DNA of 33,623 nucleotides from Lutibaculum baratangense AMV1 (GTDB lineage: Bacteria; Pseudomonadota; Alphaproteobacteria; Rhizobiales; Tepidamorphaceae): positions 1 through 33,623 of the forward strand of contig NZ_AWXZ01000030.1 in NCBI RefSeq assembly GCF_000496075.1, read 5' to 3'. Shown piece by piece: positions 23,743 through 33,486 of the stretch (its first letter is position 1; every line of letters starts with the position of its first letter). The position numbers were made by a program, and so were the translations under genes. A model generated the notes under the pieces. It did not search any database, was not told the DNA's origin, and was given only the letters and a program-made list of their open reading frames with translations.

Positions 23743-23777
23743 GTAACGAGTGGTCGCTCCAGACGACTAACCGTTAC
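23743..23777. promoter_or_regulatory. overlapping divergent GTAACG-type promoters
   Basis: Plus strand: GTAAC 23743-23747, 16 bases, CGAC 23764-23767, about 27 bases before the DUF3179 ATG. Minus strand: GTAAC 23777-23773, 16 bases, CGAC 23756-23753, about 78 bases before the phnD-type GTG. Both use identical elements and spacing and share the same DNA, so the two operons should respond to one sigma factor and perhaps compete. Confidence 0.7.
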
Positions 23778-23794
23778 AGCCGGAGGAAGTCTCA

Positions 23795-24820
23795 ATGTTC
23801 AGAGCCTGGATCAGATCGACCGTCCTCGTCGTCCCCATGATGGTCTTGGGCGGGGCGGCGCCGTCCGCCACTGCGGCTCCGGACGACTGGCGGGTGGAAT
23901 GGCCGCGCACGGACTTCTCCCGATCTACGGTTGACCTCGCGGAGATCCGATCGGGCGGCCCCCCGAAGGATGGCATTCCATCTATCGACAACCCCGCCTT
24001 CACGGCCCTGGTCGACGGCGAGGCCCGGGGATGGGCGAAGGATCTTCAGCCGCAGGAGCCGGTCATCTCGCTCGAGATCGATGGCGATGCACGGGCATAT
24101 CCGTTGCGTGTCATGATGTGGCACGAGATCGTCAACGACGTGGTGGACGGTTTGCCCGTTGCCATCACCTACTGCCCCCTCTGCAATGCCTCGCTCGTGT
24201 TCGACCGGACCGTCGGCGGGCGTGTCCTCGACTTCGGGACCACCGGCAAGCTCCGGCATTCCGACCTCGTGATGTACGACCGGCAGACCGAGAGCTGGTG
24301 GCAGCAGTTCACCGGCGAAGCAATCGTCGGGGAGATGGCGGGGACGGAGCTGAAGCGCATCCCGTCCCGGCTCGAGTCATATTCGAGCTTCGTCCAGCGC
24401 CATCCCGACGGCAAGGTCCTGGGTCCGGAAAATCCGTCGGTTCGGGCATATGGGCGCAATCCCTATCTCGGATACGATCGCGAGGGCGCCACCCCGTTTC
24501 TCTATGACGGCAGCATGCCCGACGGCATCGAGCCGATGGCCCGGGTGGTGGCGATCGAAACCGCTCCGGGCCGGCACGAGGCGTACCCCCTCGAGCTCGT
24601 CCGCTCGAAGGGCGAAATTCGCGATGGCGACATCGTGCTTCGCTGGAGAGCCGGCCAGAGCTCCGCGCTGGACGCATCCACCGTCGCGGGTGGGCGGGAT
24701 GTCGGCACCGTAATCGTCCAGCGCCTGCGGTCCGGCGAGGCCGTCGACCTGCCCTACGACGTCACCTTCGCCTTCGCATTCCATGCCTTCAGGCCCGATG
24801 GCGTCATCCATCGCCGCTGA
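23795..24820 (+). CDS. DUF3179 domain protein, secreted
   Basis: A 341-aa protein with a signal peptide (TVLVVPMMVLGGAAPSATAA). The DUF3179 core: GIPSIDNPAF, EPVISLEIDGDARAYPLRVMMWHEIVND, ITYCPLCNASLVFDR with the CxxC motif, LDFGTTGKLRHSDLVMYDR, ESWWQQFTGEAIVG. Function is unknown; the CPLC and conserved His and Asp suggest a metal or redox site in the periplasm. ATG 23795 follows GGAGGAAG. Divergent from the PhnD-type operon, sharing an overlapping double promoter. A terminator follows immediately. Confidence 0.92.
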   Translation: MFRAWIRSTVLVVPMMVLGGAAPSATAAPDDWRVEWPRTDFSRSTVDLAEIRSGGPPKDGIPSIDNPAFTALVDGEARGWAKDLQPQEPVISLEIDGDARAYPLRVMMWHEIVNDVVDGLPVAITYCPLCNASLVFDRTVGGRVLDFGTTGKLRHSDLVMYDRQTESWWQQFTGEAIVGEMAGTELKRIPSRLESYSSFVQRHPDGKVLGPENPSVRAYGRNPYLGYDREGATPFLYDGSMPDGIEPMARVVAIETAPGRHEAYPLELVRSKGEIRDGDIVLRWRAGQSSALDASTVAGGRDVGTVIVQRLRSGEAVDLPYDVTFAFAFHAFRPDGVIHRR

Positions 24821-24841
24821 GGAACGGCAGCGGGCCTTTTT
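24814..24841 (+). terminator. Rho-independent terminator
   Basis: CCGCTG (24814-24819) pairs with CAGCGG (24828-24833), 8-base loop, followed by GCC and five T (24837-24841). The stem overlaps the DUF3179 stop codon. The T run directly abuts the GTAACG element of the next promoter. Confidence 0.8.
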
Positions 24842-24866
24842 GTAACGGTCGGGGCCGGCCGGAGAC
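24842..24866 (+). promoter_or_regulatory. GTAACG-type promoter of the MPE-radical SAM gene
   Basis: GTAAC 24842-24846, 16-base spacer, AGAC 24863-24866. It starts right after the DUF3179 terminator and lies about 60 bases before the gene, so this gene is expressed separately from DUF3179. Confidence 0.5.
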
Positions 24867-24924
24867 CAATTTCGCAACGCCGTCTTGCGCGCGGCAACCG
24901 AAACGGAACGAACGGATCGAGCGG

Positions 24925-26859
24925 ATGACGTCAGGAACGGGGCTCCGGCCCATGAATCCCGCCACGAGGTACGAGCGGACCGTCCTGGTCTTCGGCGGGC
25001 CCTACAGCAATCTCGAGGCGACACGGGCCCTGCTAGATCAGGCGCGCCGATTGGAAATCGCCCCGGACCATGTCATCTGCACGGGCGACGTCGTCGCATA
25101 CGGAGCCGATCCGGTCGCGACCGTGGAGCTGATCCGGCGCTCGGGGGTTCGGGTGGTTCGGGGGAATTGCGAGCAGAGCCTTGCGGCCGGGATCTCCGAC
25201 TGCGGGTGCGGCTTCAGCCCGGGCAGCGCCTGCGACAGGCTTTCCGCCGCCTGGTTCGCGCATGCCGATCGCCACCTCGACGAGGACGCCCGGGCTTGGA
25301 TGGCGGGCCTGCCGAGCCGGCTCGACATCGAGATCGGCGGACGCCGCCTGGCCGTCGTGCACGGCGGGACCGAGACCGTGAACAGGTTCATTTTCGCCTC
25401 CACTGCATCGAGAGAAAAGCAGCGGGAGCTTGCCCTCGCGGGCACGGACGGGCTGATCGGCGGCCACTGCGGCATACCGTTCACGCAGATCGTCGGGGGG
25501 CGGCTCTGGCACAACGCGGGCGCCATCGGGCTGCCGGCCCACGATGGCACCACGCGATCCTGGTACAGCCTCCTGACGCCCGAGGGAGACGGCATCCGGA
25601 TCGAGCATCGTGCCCTGGAATACGACCATGCCTCTGCCGCCAGGGCGATGCGGGACGCCGGCTTGCCGGAAGGCTACGCCGCCGCGCTCGAGACCGGCAT
25701 CTGGCCGAGCTGCGACGTCCTCCCGGCCCGCGAGATCGCGCAGGCGGGACGCCCGCTCGTTCCTGGGCAGGCCTTCTGGCCCCACAGTGCCGAACTGGCT
25801 CCGTCGCGGCGTCGGGAGCCGGCTGTGGATCATTTATGGCCGGCATTCCCGAAGGCGGAGGCCGAGAGACACAAGTTTCGCGACCCCGACTTCACGGCGG
25901 ACGGCCATCCCCGCGGCCGGGTCGGCCTGAGGCAACTCGAAACGCTCTGGTTCAACACCGGGACGCTCTGCAACCTGACCTGCAGGAACTGCTACATCGA
26001 GTCGAGCCCGCGCAACGATCGCCTGGTCTACCTGACCCGAGCCGAAGTCGCGGGCTATCTCGACGAGATCGAGCGGAATCGTCTCGGAACGTCCGAGATC
26101 GGCTTCACCGGCGGGGAGCCGTTCCTCAATCCGGAGATGATCGGCATGCTGGACGACGTCCTCTCCAGGGGCTTCCGTGCGCTCGTTCTCACCAACGCGA
26201 TGCGTCCGATGATGCGGCACGGCAAGGCTTTGCTCGCGCTTCGGGAGCGCCATGGCGGCCGGCTGGCGATGAGAGTGTCGCTCGACCATTTCTCAGCACG
26301 TCGGCATGAGGAGGAACGTGGGCCGAGGACCTACCGGCCGACGCTCGACGGGCTGGTCTGGCTCGCCCGCAACGGCTTCGAGCTCTCCGTGGCCGGACGC
26401 ACCATGTGGGGGGAGGATCTCGACGAGGAGCGTGACGGCTATGCGCGCCTCTTCGAGGAGCATGGCATCCAGGTCGACGCGCACGACGGTGCTCGACTGA
26501 TCCTCTTCCCCGAGATGGACCCGGACGCCGAGGTTCCCGAAATCACCACCGGGTGCTGGTCGATCCTCGGCAAGAACCCCGAGGACATGATGTGCGCCTC
26601 CTCCCGGATGGTCGTGAAGCGCAAGGGCGCAGAGCGCCCGAGCGTCGTCGCCTGCACGCTGCTGCCCTACGAGCCCGCGTTCGAACTCGGAACCACCCTT
26701 GAGGAGGCGTCCGGCAGCGTTGCTCTCAACCACCGGCATTGCGCGAAGTTCTGCGTCCTGGGCGGCGCCTCGTGCAGCGCGGGGGACAGGGCGACCAAGC
26801 CGGCTGTCGGGAAGAACGGCGTGGCCGCGACGCCGGATCCCGCCGAAGCGCTGGTGTGA
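24925..26859 (+). CDS. metallophosphoesterase-like/radical SAM fusion protein
   Basis: A 644-aa two-domain protein. Residues 15-235 match the YfcE-like metallophosphoesterase fold: SNLEATRALLDQA, ICTGDVVAYGADP (Asp55), RGNCE at 79-83, VVHGG 145-148, GGHCGIP and LWHNAGAIGLP. The first metal motif DxH is FGGPYSN, and GNHD is GNCE, so the metal site is altered; a Cys-rich insertion (CGCGFSPGSAC, 93-103) is present. Residues 340-540 are a radical SAM domain: C349, C353, C356 in CNLTCRNCY, and FTGGEPF. The C-terminus has C544, C557, C577, C606, C610, C617, resembling a SPASM-type auxiliary cluster domain. It may act as a SAM-dependent modifying enzyme linked to the DUF2064 transferase. ATG 24952 is an alternative start. 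Confidence 0.87.
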   Translation: MTSGTGLRPMNPATRYERTVLVFGGPYSNLEATRALLDQARRLEIAPDHVICTGDVVAYGADPVATVELIRRSGVRVVRGNCEQSLAAGISDCGCGFSPGSACDRLSAAWFAHADRHLDEDARAWMAGLPSRLDIEIGGRRLAVVHGGTETVNRFIFASTASREKQRELALAGTDGLIGGHCGIPFTQIVGGRLWHNAGAIGLPAHDGTTRSWYSLLTPEGDGIRIEHRALEYDHASAARAMRDAGLPEGYAAALETGIWPSCDVLPAREIAQAGRPLVPGQAFWPHSAELAPSRRREPAVDHLWPAFPKAEAERHKFRDPDFTADGHPRGRVGLRQLETLWFNTGTLCNLTCRNCYIESSPRNDRLVYLTRAEVAGYLDEIERNRLGTSEIGFTGGEPFLNPEMIGMLDDVLSRGFRALVLTNAMRPMMRHGKALLALRERHGGRLAMRVSLDHFSARRHEEERGPRTYRPTLDGLVWLARNGFELSVAGRTMWGEDLDEERDGYARLFEEHGIQVDAHDGARLILFPEMDPDAEVPEITTGCWSILGKNPEDMMCASSRMVVKRKGAERPSVVACTLLPYEPAFELGTTLEEASGSVALNHRHCAKFCVLGGASCSAGDRATKPAVGKNGVAATPDPAEALV

Positions 26860-26989
26860 CCGCACGATGCGCCAGCGCGATCCGCCCTTGCCCGGCGGCA
26901 GAGGCCGGCCAGGCACATCCGGGCAGCAGCCCGTCACTCCCCACCCGGATCATCGCGGAGTAGATGCGCTGCACCTCCGCACAGAACTC

Positions 26990-27703
26990 ATGGAGCACGC
27001 CTTGACGCGCCCCCTCATCGAAACACGCGGCCATCGCGGGCTCACGCGACGCGGCCTCGTCCTCGGACTGCCTCTCCTGGCGGTCGGCTGCACGGCATCC
27101 GGCTCGCCACGCATCGCCGAACATTCGCCCACGCCCGCGCCGATACCCTCGCGCTATGTCGCGATGTACGCGGCGGTTCCGAACGAGCGGTTCCCGATCC
27201 CGGCCGTCGACCTGAGCCGGATCGATCCGCGCTTCTACCGCCAGCAGGTCGCCTACCCCACGCCGGAGCAGCCGGGGACGATCGTGGTCGATACGAACAG
27301 CAAGCACCTCTACCTCGTGCAGGACGGCGGACGGGCCATGCGATACGGGGTCGGCGTGGGCCGGGCCGGGTTCGGCTGGAGCGGAACCGCGACGATCCAG
27401 AGAAAGGCGACATGGCCGACATGGACGCCGACCGGGAACATGATGGAGCGCGATCCGGAGCTTCGCCGATATGCCGGCGGCATGGAGCCGGGACTGGACA
27501 ACCCTCTGGGCGCCCGGGCCCTCTATCTGTTCAAGAACGGTCGCGACACGCTCTACCGGCTCCATGGCACCAACGAGCCGTGGAGCATCGGCAAGGCGAT
27601 GTCCAGCGGCTGCATAAGGCTGCTGAACCAGGACGCGATCGACCTCTATCGCCGCACGCCGAGGGGAACGAGGGTGGTCGTGCTCGAGCACGCCAGCGTC
27701 TAG
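26990..27703 (+). CDS. L,D-transpeptidase (YkuD/ErfK family) lipoprotein
   Basis: A 237-aa cell-wall enzyme. The N-terminus has TRRGLVLGLPLLAVGC with C34 in a lipobox-like site, so it is probably a lipoprotein in the periplasm. The YkuD domain runs from about 95: GTIVVDTNSKHLYLVQDGG, YGVGVGRAGFGW, LYRLHGTNEPWSIGKAMSSG followed by CIRLLNQDAIDLY. The HGTN His and SSGCIR Cys are the catalytic pair that cross-links or anchors peptidoglycan peptides. ATG 26990 has only a weak ribosome site; TTG 27002 is possible. It lies 130 bases after the radical SAM fusion gene. Confidence 0.9.
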   Translation: MEHALTRPLIETRGHRGLTRRGLVLGLPLLAVGCTASGSPRIAEHSPTPAPIPSRYVAMYAAVPNERFPIPAVDLSRIDPRFYRQQVAYPTPEQPGTIVVDTNSKHLYLVQDGGRAMRYGVGVGRAGFGWSGTATIQRKATWPTWTPTGNMMERDPELRRYAGGMEPGLDNPLGARALYLFKNGRDTLYRLHGTNEPWSIGKAMSSGCIRLLNQDAIDLYRRTPRGTRVVVLEHASV

Positions 27704-27773
27704 CCGGCTCCCACGACTCCCTGTCCCTACAGCCGACCCGGCTCGTTCACCACCAACCCGCGAAAGATTGCCC

Positions 27774-28205
27774 ATGATTCCCTCGTCGCAGGTCGCCCTT
27801 CTTCTCACGCGTATCGGTTTCGCTCTCTTTCTGCTCGTCTGGGGGCTCAACAAGATACTGAACCCCACGGGAACGGCCGCGATCTTCAGCGGGTTCTACG
27901 GCGTCGACGGCCTGGCTCCCATGCTGTCGACCGTGCTCGGCACCATTCAGATCGCGATCAGCCTCGCCATCTTCGTCGCCCTCTGGAAGACGATCTCTTA
28001 TGGGCTGGGGGTGGCGATCCACGGCGTGTCGACGGTCTCCACCGCACCTCACCTCCTCCTCCCGCTCGCCGAGGGCTCGAACCTCCTGTTCATGGCAGGC
28101 CTCCCCGTCCTTCTCAGCGCAGTGGGCCTGTTCATCGCCCGCTCCGAGGACCGGATCCTGAGCCTCGACGAAATGCTGGAGAGGCGCGCCCTGCGGGAAG
28201 CCTGA
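27774..28205 (+). CDS. DoxX-like membrane protein
   Basis: A 143-aa inner-membrane protein with four hydrophobic segments: VALLLTRIGFALFLLVWGLNK, LAPMLSTVLGTIQIAISLAIFVAL, ISYGLGVAIHGVSTVS and LLFMAGLPVLLSAVGLFIA. The LTRIGFALFLLVWGLNKIL start resembles DoxX/DoxD-like proteins, some linked to thiol redox and thiosulfate oxidation. ATG 27774 follows GAAAG. It ends in a charged cytoplasmic tail (SEDRILSLDEMLERR). Family call is tentative. Confidence 0.68.
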   Translation: MIPSSQVALLLTRIGFALFLLVWGLNKILNPTGTAAIFSGFYGVDGLAPMLSTVLGTIQIAISLAIFVALWKTISYGLGVAIHGVSTVSTAPHLLLPLAEGSNLLFMAGLPVLLSAVGLFIARSEDRILSLDEMLERRALREA

Positions 28206-28406
28206 CCGTGAGGGCTTCACCTGCGGCTCACGTCGGATTGACCTGCCTCGCGCGCGCCTGACACCAACGTGACAGCGCGTGACGAGGTCTCCTGCCTATT
28301 GTTCGGGCAGTCAGTCGTGGCAGTCCGGTATCGTCGCCCGCAGATGACGTCGAGGCCGGACGCAGCCACCTGAACGAGACACCAAGTCAGGTTGGGCCGG
28401 GATAGG
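28206..28406. other. intergenic region upstream of the ECF sigma gene
   Basis: About 200 bases, no gene. CGTGAG/CTCACG (28207-28212 with 28227-28232) forms a weak hairpin after the DoxX gene. I find GTGAC elements but no complete GTAACG-N16-CGAC site, so direct autoregulation by the sigma factor is not evident here. Confidence 0.45.
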
Positions 28407-29135
28407 ATGAGAACAGAAGCGGCGGTCAGTGCAGACGACAGCAGTCAGGACGAGGCCGAGGCGCTGCAGCGAGGTGACGAGCAGGTCTTCCGCCGCCTCT
28501 ACGACGCCTACGGCAGCAGCCTGATCGCGCTCGCCAGAACCTTCGTGCGCGACCGTGCGACCGCGGAAGAAGTGGTGCAGGATACGTGGATCGCCGTCCT
28601 CACGGGGATCTCGCGATTCGAGCGGCGGTCTTCCCTCAAGAGCTGGATCTTCTCGATCCTCGTCAACAAGGCCCGCACGAGGGCGAAGCGGGAGCATCGG
28701 TCCGTGCCCTTCTCCGCCATGCTGGTCGAGGACGCCGACGGGGCGGTCGATGCCTCCCGGTTCGACCGGGCCGGCATGTGGTCCGATCCTCCCCATGAGT
28801 TCGACGTTCACGATCCGGAAAGAGTGGTCGGCGGCAGGCAGATGATGGAGCATCTGGCGGCCGCTCTCGAGGATCTGCCGCCCTCCCAGAGGGCAGTCGT
28901 GGTCATGAGGGACGTCGAAGGCCACGACATGCGCGAGACGTGCAGGATCCTCGGCATCAGTGAGGGGAACCAGCGGGTGCTCCTCCATCGCGCGCGGGCC
29001 AGGCTGCGAAGCCGGCTCGAGCAGATTGCGTCGGACCGTGACGCGCGACCTCCCGGCAGGAGGGAAAGGCGTGTAACGGAATCGGATGCGGGCAGACTTC
29101 CCTCTGACATCCCCGTCGAGAACGAGCGACGGTAA
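28407..29135 (+). CDS. ECF (sigma-70 family) RNA polymerase sigma factor
   Basis: A 242-aa extracytoplasmic-function sigma factor. Region 2: VFRRLYDAYGSSLIALARTFVRDRATAEEVVQDTWIAV (residues about 27-64, -10 recognition and core binding), then RFERRSSLKSWIFSILVNKART. A linker of about 60 residues follows. Region 4: LEDLPPSQRAVVVMRDVEGH and ETCRILGISEGNQRVLLHRARARLR, the -35-binding helix-turn-helix. The C-terminal 30 residues are a basic, disordered extension. ATG 28407 lies directly after GGGATAGG; a TTG at 28392 is an alternative. Next gene is its probable anti-sigma factor. Candidate reader of the GTAACG-type promoters in this window. Confidence 0.93.
   Translation: MRTEAAVSADDSSQDEAEALQRGDEQVFRRLYDAYGSSLIALARTFVRDRATAEEVVQDTWIAVLTGISRFERRSSLKSWIFSILVNKARTRAKREHRSVPFSAMLVEDADGAVDASRFDRAGMWSDPPHEFDVHDPERVVGGRQMMEHLAAALEDLPPSQRAVVVMRDVEGHDMRETCRILGISEGNQRVLLHRARARLRSRLEQIASDRDARPPGRRERRVTESDAGRLPSDIPVENERR
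29071..29095 (+). promoter_or_regulatory. GTAACG-type promoter inside the end of the ECF gene
   Basis: GTAAC 29071-29075, 16 bases, AGAC 29092-29095. It overlaps the last codons of the sigma gene and would start transcripts about 45 bases before the anti-sigma GTG, reading on into the hydrolase-OsmC and P460 genes. Confidence 0.5.
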
Positions 29136-29148
29136 TCGAGGGCCGCCC

Positions 29149-29397
29149 GTGCTGAACTGCCGCGAAATCACCGAGAACGCAGACCGCTATCTCGACAAGG
29201 AGATGGGGTTTCTGGAGCGTCTGCAGATGCGCCTGCATCTGATGATGTGCCGTCACTGCACCCGATACGTGGAGCAGCTCAAGGCGACGATCGCGATGCT
29301 GCGAGACCTCCGGCTGGAGCAGCCCGCAGAGGAATCGAGGGAGCGTCTCGTCGAAGTCCTGCGAGGAGATGGCGGGAGGCCCCCGCTTCGATACTGA
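29149..29397 (+). CDS. zinc-finger anti-sigma factor (ZAS-type)
   Basis: An 82-aa soluble protein. NCREITENADRYLDKEMG then HLMMCRHC gives Cys near the N-terminus plus the HxxxCxxC zinc motif of anti-sigma (zf-HC2/ZAS) domains; a helical tail follows. No transmembrane segment, so it is a cytoplasmic ZAS protein. Such proteins release the sigma factor when thiols are oxidised or metals displace zinc. Start is GTG 29149 with GAGGG upstream. It lies 13 bases after the ECF stop, an order typical of sigma/anti-sigma pairs. Confidence 0.88.
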   Translation: MLNCREITENADRYLDKEMGFLERLQMRLHLMMCRHCTRYVEQLKATIAMLRDLRLEQPAEESRERLVEVLRGDGGRPPLRY

Positions 29398-29446
29398 GTG
29401 CGCCAGTCTCCGACCTCGGCTCAACCTCTTCGCCCCGGAGATCCAT

Positions 29447-30745
29447 ATGAGTTTGACGACGCAGAGGGTTGATTTCCCCGGTCACGGCGGTGCACGGCTG
29501 GCAGCTCGCCTCGACCTGCCGAACGGGCCGACACGCGCGTACGCCCTCTTCGCCCATTGCTTCGCGTGCTCGAAGGATCTCGTGGCGGTGAGGCGGCTCG
29601 CCGCCGGGCTTGCGCGCGAAGGAATCGCGGTTCTGCGGTTCGACTTCACCGGTCTCGGCTCCAGCGAGGGCGACTTCGCCTCGACCAACTTCTCCTCGAA
29701 CGTGGCGGATCTCTGCGTCGCCGCCGATTTCCTCCGCGACCGGTATCAGGCCCCCGAGGTGCTGATCGGACATTCCCTCGGAGGAGCGGCCGTCCTGGTC
29801 GCGGCAGGCGACGTTCCCGAAGCGAAGGCCGTGGTCACGATCGGCGCGCCGTCCGACGCGGCGCACGTGCTCGAGAACTTCGGAAGCAGCATCGGGGAGA
29901 TCGAGCGAGCCGGCGCGGCGGAGGTGAAGCTGGCGGGGCGAAGCTTCACCCTGACGCGCCAGTTCGTGGAGGACGTGCGGTCCCAGCGCGTGGCCGAGGC
30001 GGTCGCAGGCCTTCGACGGCCGCTTCTCGTCATGCACGCCCCGCTCGACGAGGTCGTCGGTATCGACAACGCGACCGAGATCTTCAGGGCGGCGAGGCAC
30101 CCCAAGAGCTTCGTCTCGCTGGATGGCGCGGATCATCTCCTCTCGCGCCCGTCTGATGCCGACTTCGCCGCCCGGGTCATCTCCGGCTGGCTGTCCAAGT
30201 ACATTCGGGAGGACCCGCCGCAGGGTGAGGAAGCGGTCGAGCACGTGCGCGTGACCGAGACAGGCGCGGGAAAATTCCAGAACGCCGTCCAGGCCGGCAG
30301 GCACCGGATCTTCGCCGACGAGCCGGAGAGCGTGGGCGGCCTCGATTCCGGTCCCTCTCCCTACGACTTCCTCTCCATGGCCCTCGGGGCCTGCACGTCC
30401 ATGACGCTCCGCCTCTACGCCCAGCACAAGAAGCTCGATCTCGGCCGCATCAGCGTCGATGTCTCGCACGCGAAAGTCCATGCCCGCGACTGCGAGGATT
30501 GTACAGCGGGTGCGTGGAACGGCCGGATCGACCGCTTCGAGCGGACCATCTCGATCGAAGGCCACCTCCTGCCGGAGCTTCGGAGCAAGCTCGTGGAAAT
30601 CGCCGGCAAGTGCCCGGTACACCGCACGCTGGAGGCCGGCGCCAGTGTCGCGACCGTGGTCGATGCTTCTCCCGACACGCCCGATGCCGTCTCAGGGCCG
30701 GAGACGGACGCGGCCGCCGGCTCGCACGGAATTGACTGGCCTTGA
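29447..30745 (+). CDS. bifunctional alpha/beta hydrolase-OsmC family protein
   Basis: A 432-aa fusion of two domains. Residues 1-255: alpha/beta hydrolase with LFAHCFACSKD, RFDFTGLGSSEG, the nucleophile elbow IGHSLGGAA and His in GADHLL. Residues about 270-405: OsmC/Ohr-like domain with DEPESVGGLDSGPSPYDFLSMALGACTSMT and CPVHRTLE, whose two Cys (in GACTS and KCPVH) reduce organic hydroperoxides. This domain order is a known architecture. ATG 29447 follows CGGAGATCC. It lies 49 bases after the anti-sigma gene and is probably cotranscribed. Cytoplasmic; substrate unknown. The acidic tail after VVDASP is not conserved-looking. Confidence 0.92.
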   Translation: MSLTTQRVDFPGHGGARLAARLDLPNGPTRAYALFAHCFACSKDLVAVRRLAAGLAREGIAVLRFDFTGLGSSEGDFASTNFSSNVADLCVAADFLRDRYQAPEVLIGHSLGGAAVLVAAGDVPEAKAVVTIGAPSDAAHVLENFGSSIGEIERAGAAEVKLAGRSFTLTRQFVEDVRSQRVAEAVAGLRRPLLVMHAPLDEVVGIDNATEIFRAARHPKSFVSLDGADHLLSRPSDADFAARVISGWLSKYIREDPPQGEEAVEHVRVTETGAGKFQNAVQAGRHRIFADEPESVGGLDSGPSPYDFLSMALGACTSMTLRLYAQHKKLDLGRISVDVSHAKVHARDCEDCTAGAWNGRIDRFERTISIEGHLLPELRSKLVEIAGKCPVHRTLEAGASVATVVDASPDTPDAVSGPETDAAAGSHGIDWP

Positions 30746-30806
30746 CCACACGATGATCGGGGGGCGCGCTAGCCTTCGGACCAATGTCAAAGGAAGGGAG
30801 GAGACC

Positions 30807-31352
30807 ATGACTATCCGGAAGATCGGCATCTTCACCGCCGCGTTGTTCGGTGCCTGGCCGGCCGCCACGGTTCTTTCGCAGGACAGTCCGTTCGGCGGTC
30901 CGGAGGATGTGGAGTACGCAGCAACACTTTGGGAGGTGATGACGAACGCCCGGCTCGCCGGTGAAAACTCGATCAAGGTGCGCCCGTTCGAAGGCAGCGA
31001 GCCGCACGGCACCGTGCAGGAGGTGCTTTCCACCACGGCGACGGTCGACGGCCACGAGGGCAAGTTGCTGGTGAAGCGGAACCACGGTGGCGAGGGAGTC
31101 ACCATCCAGGAGGTCTACGACAACCCCGTCGAGCACCTGGCGGCGGTGACGATCATGTTCAAGCGCGAAGAAGGCTACGACCCCGAGAACCAGAACTGGT
31201 TCTGGGCCAAGTACCTCCCCTCCGGAGAGCTCGACGTGAATCCGGATGGCGTGGAACTTGCGGGACGGGTCGCCAAGGGCGCCGATGAGGGCTGCATCGC
31301 CTGCCACAGCGCAGCCGGCGGCGAGGACCTCGAGACCCTGACGTCCCGATAG
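30807..31352 (+). CDS. cytochrome P460 family c-type heme protein
   Basis: A 181-aa periplasmic protein with a signal peptide (FTAALFGAWPAATVLSQ). The heme c site CIACH is at 163-167 near the C-terminus. KLLVKRN with K90 is in the place where P460 cytochromes carry the Lys that cross-links to the heme. NWFWAKYLPSGE around 130-141 is typical of the family. P460 proteins oxidise hydroxylamine or bind nitric oxide; others are c'-beta type with unknown role. ATG 30807 follows AGGGAGGAG. A strong hairpin follows the stop. Last gene of the ECF-linked group. Confidence 0.88.
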   Translation: MTIRKIGIFTAALFGAWPAATVLSQDSPFGGPEDVEYAATLWEVMTNARLAGENSIKVRPFEGSEPHGTVQEVLSTTATVDGHEGKLLVKRNHGGEGVTIQEVYDNPVEHLAAVTIMFKREEGYDPENQNWFWAKYLPSGELDVNPDGVELAGRVAKGADEGCIACHSAAGGEDLETLTSR

Positions 31353-31367
31353 CGCGGAAGACACGGT

Positions 31368-31395
31368 TGCCGCACCGGCGCGATCCGGTGCGGCA
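31368..31395 (+). terminator. 11-bp perfect hairpin after cytochrome P460 gene
   Basis: TGCCGCACCGG (31368-31378) pairs with CCGGTGCGGCA (31385-31395), six-base loop. No U tract follows. Located 15 bases after the stop, it probably terminates the ECF-linked operon. Confidence 0.72.

Positions 31396-33486
<2,091 letters not shown>

Noticed and set aside
29279-30622. Long minus-strand open frame opposite the hydrolase-OsmC gene
   Set aside because: No ribosome site or family pattern; the plus frame has clear catalytic motifs in both domains.
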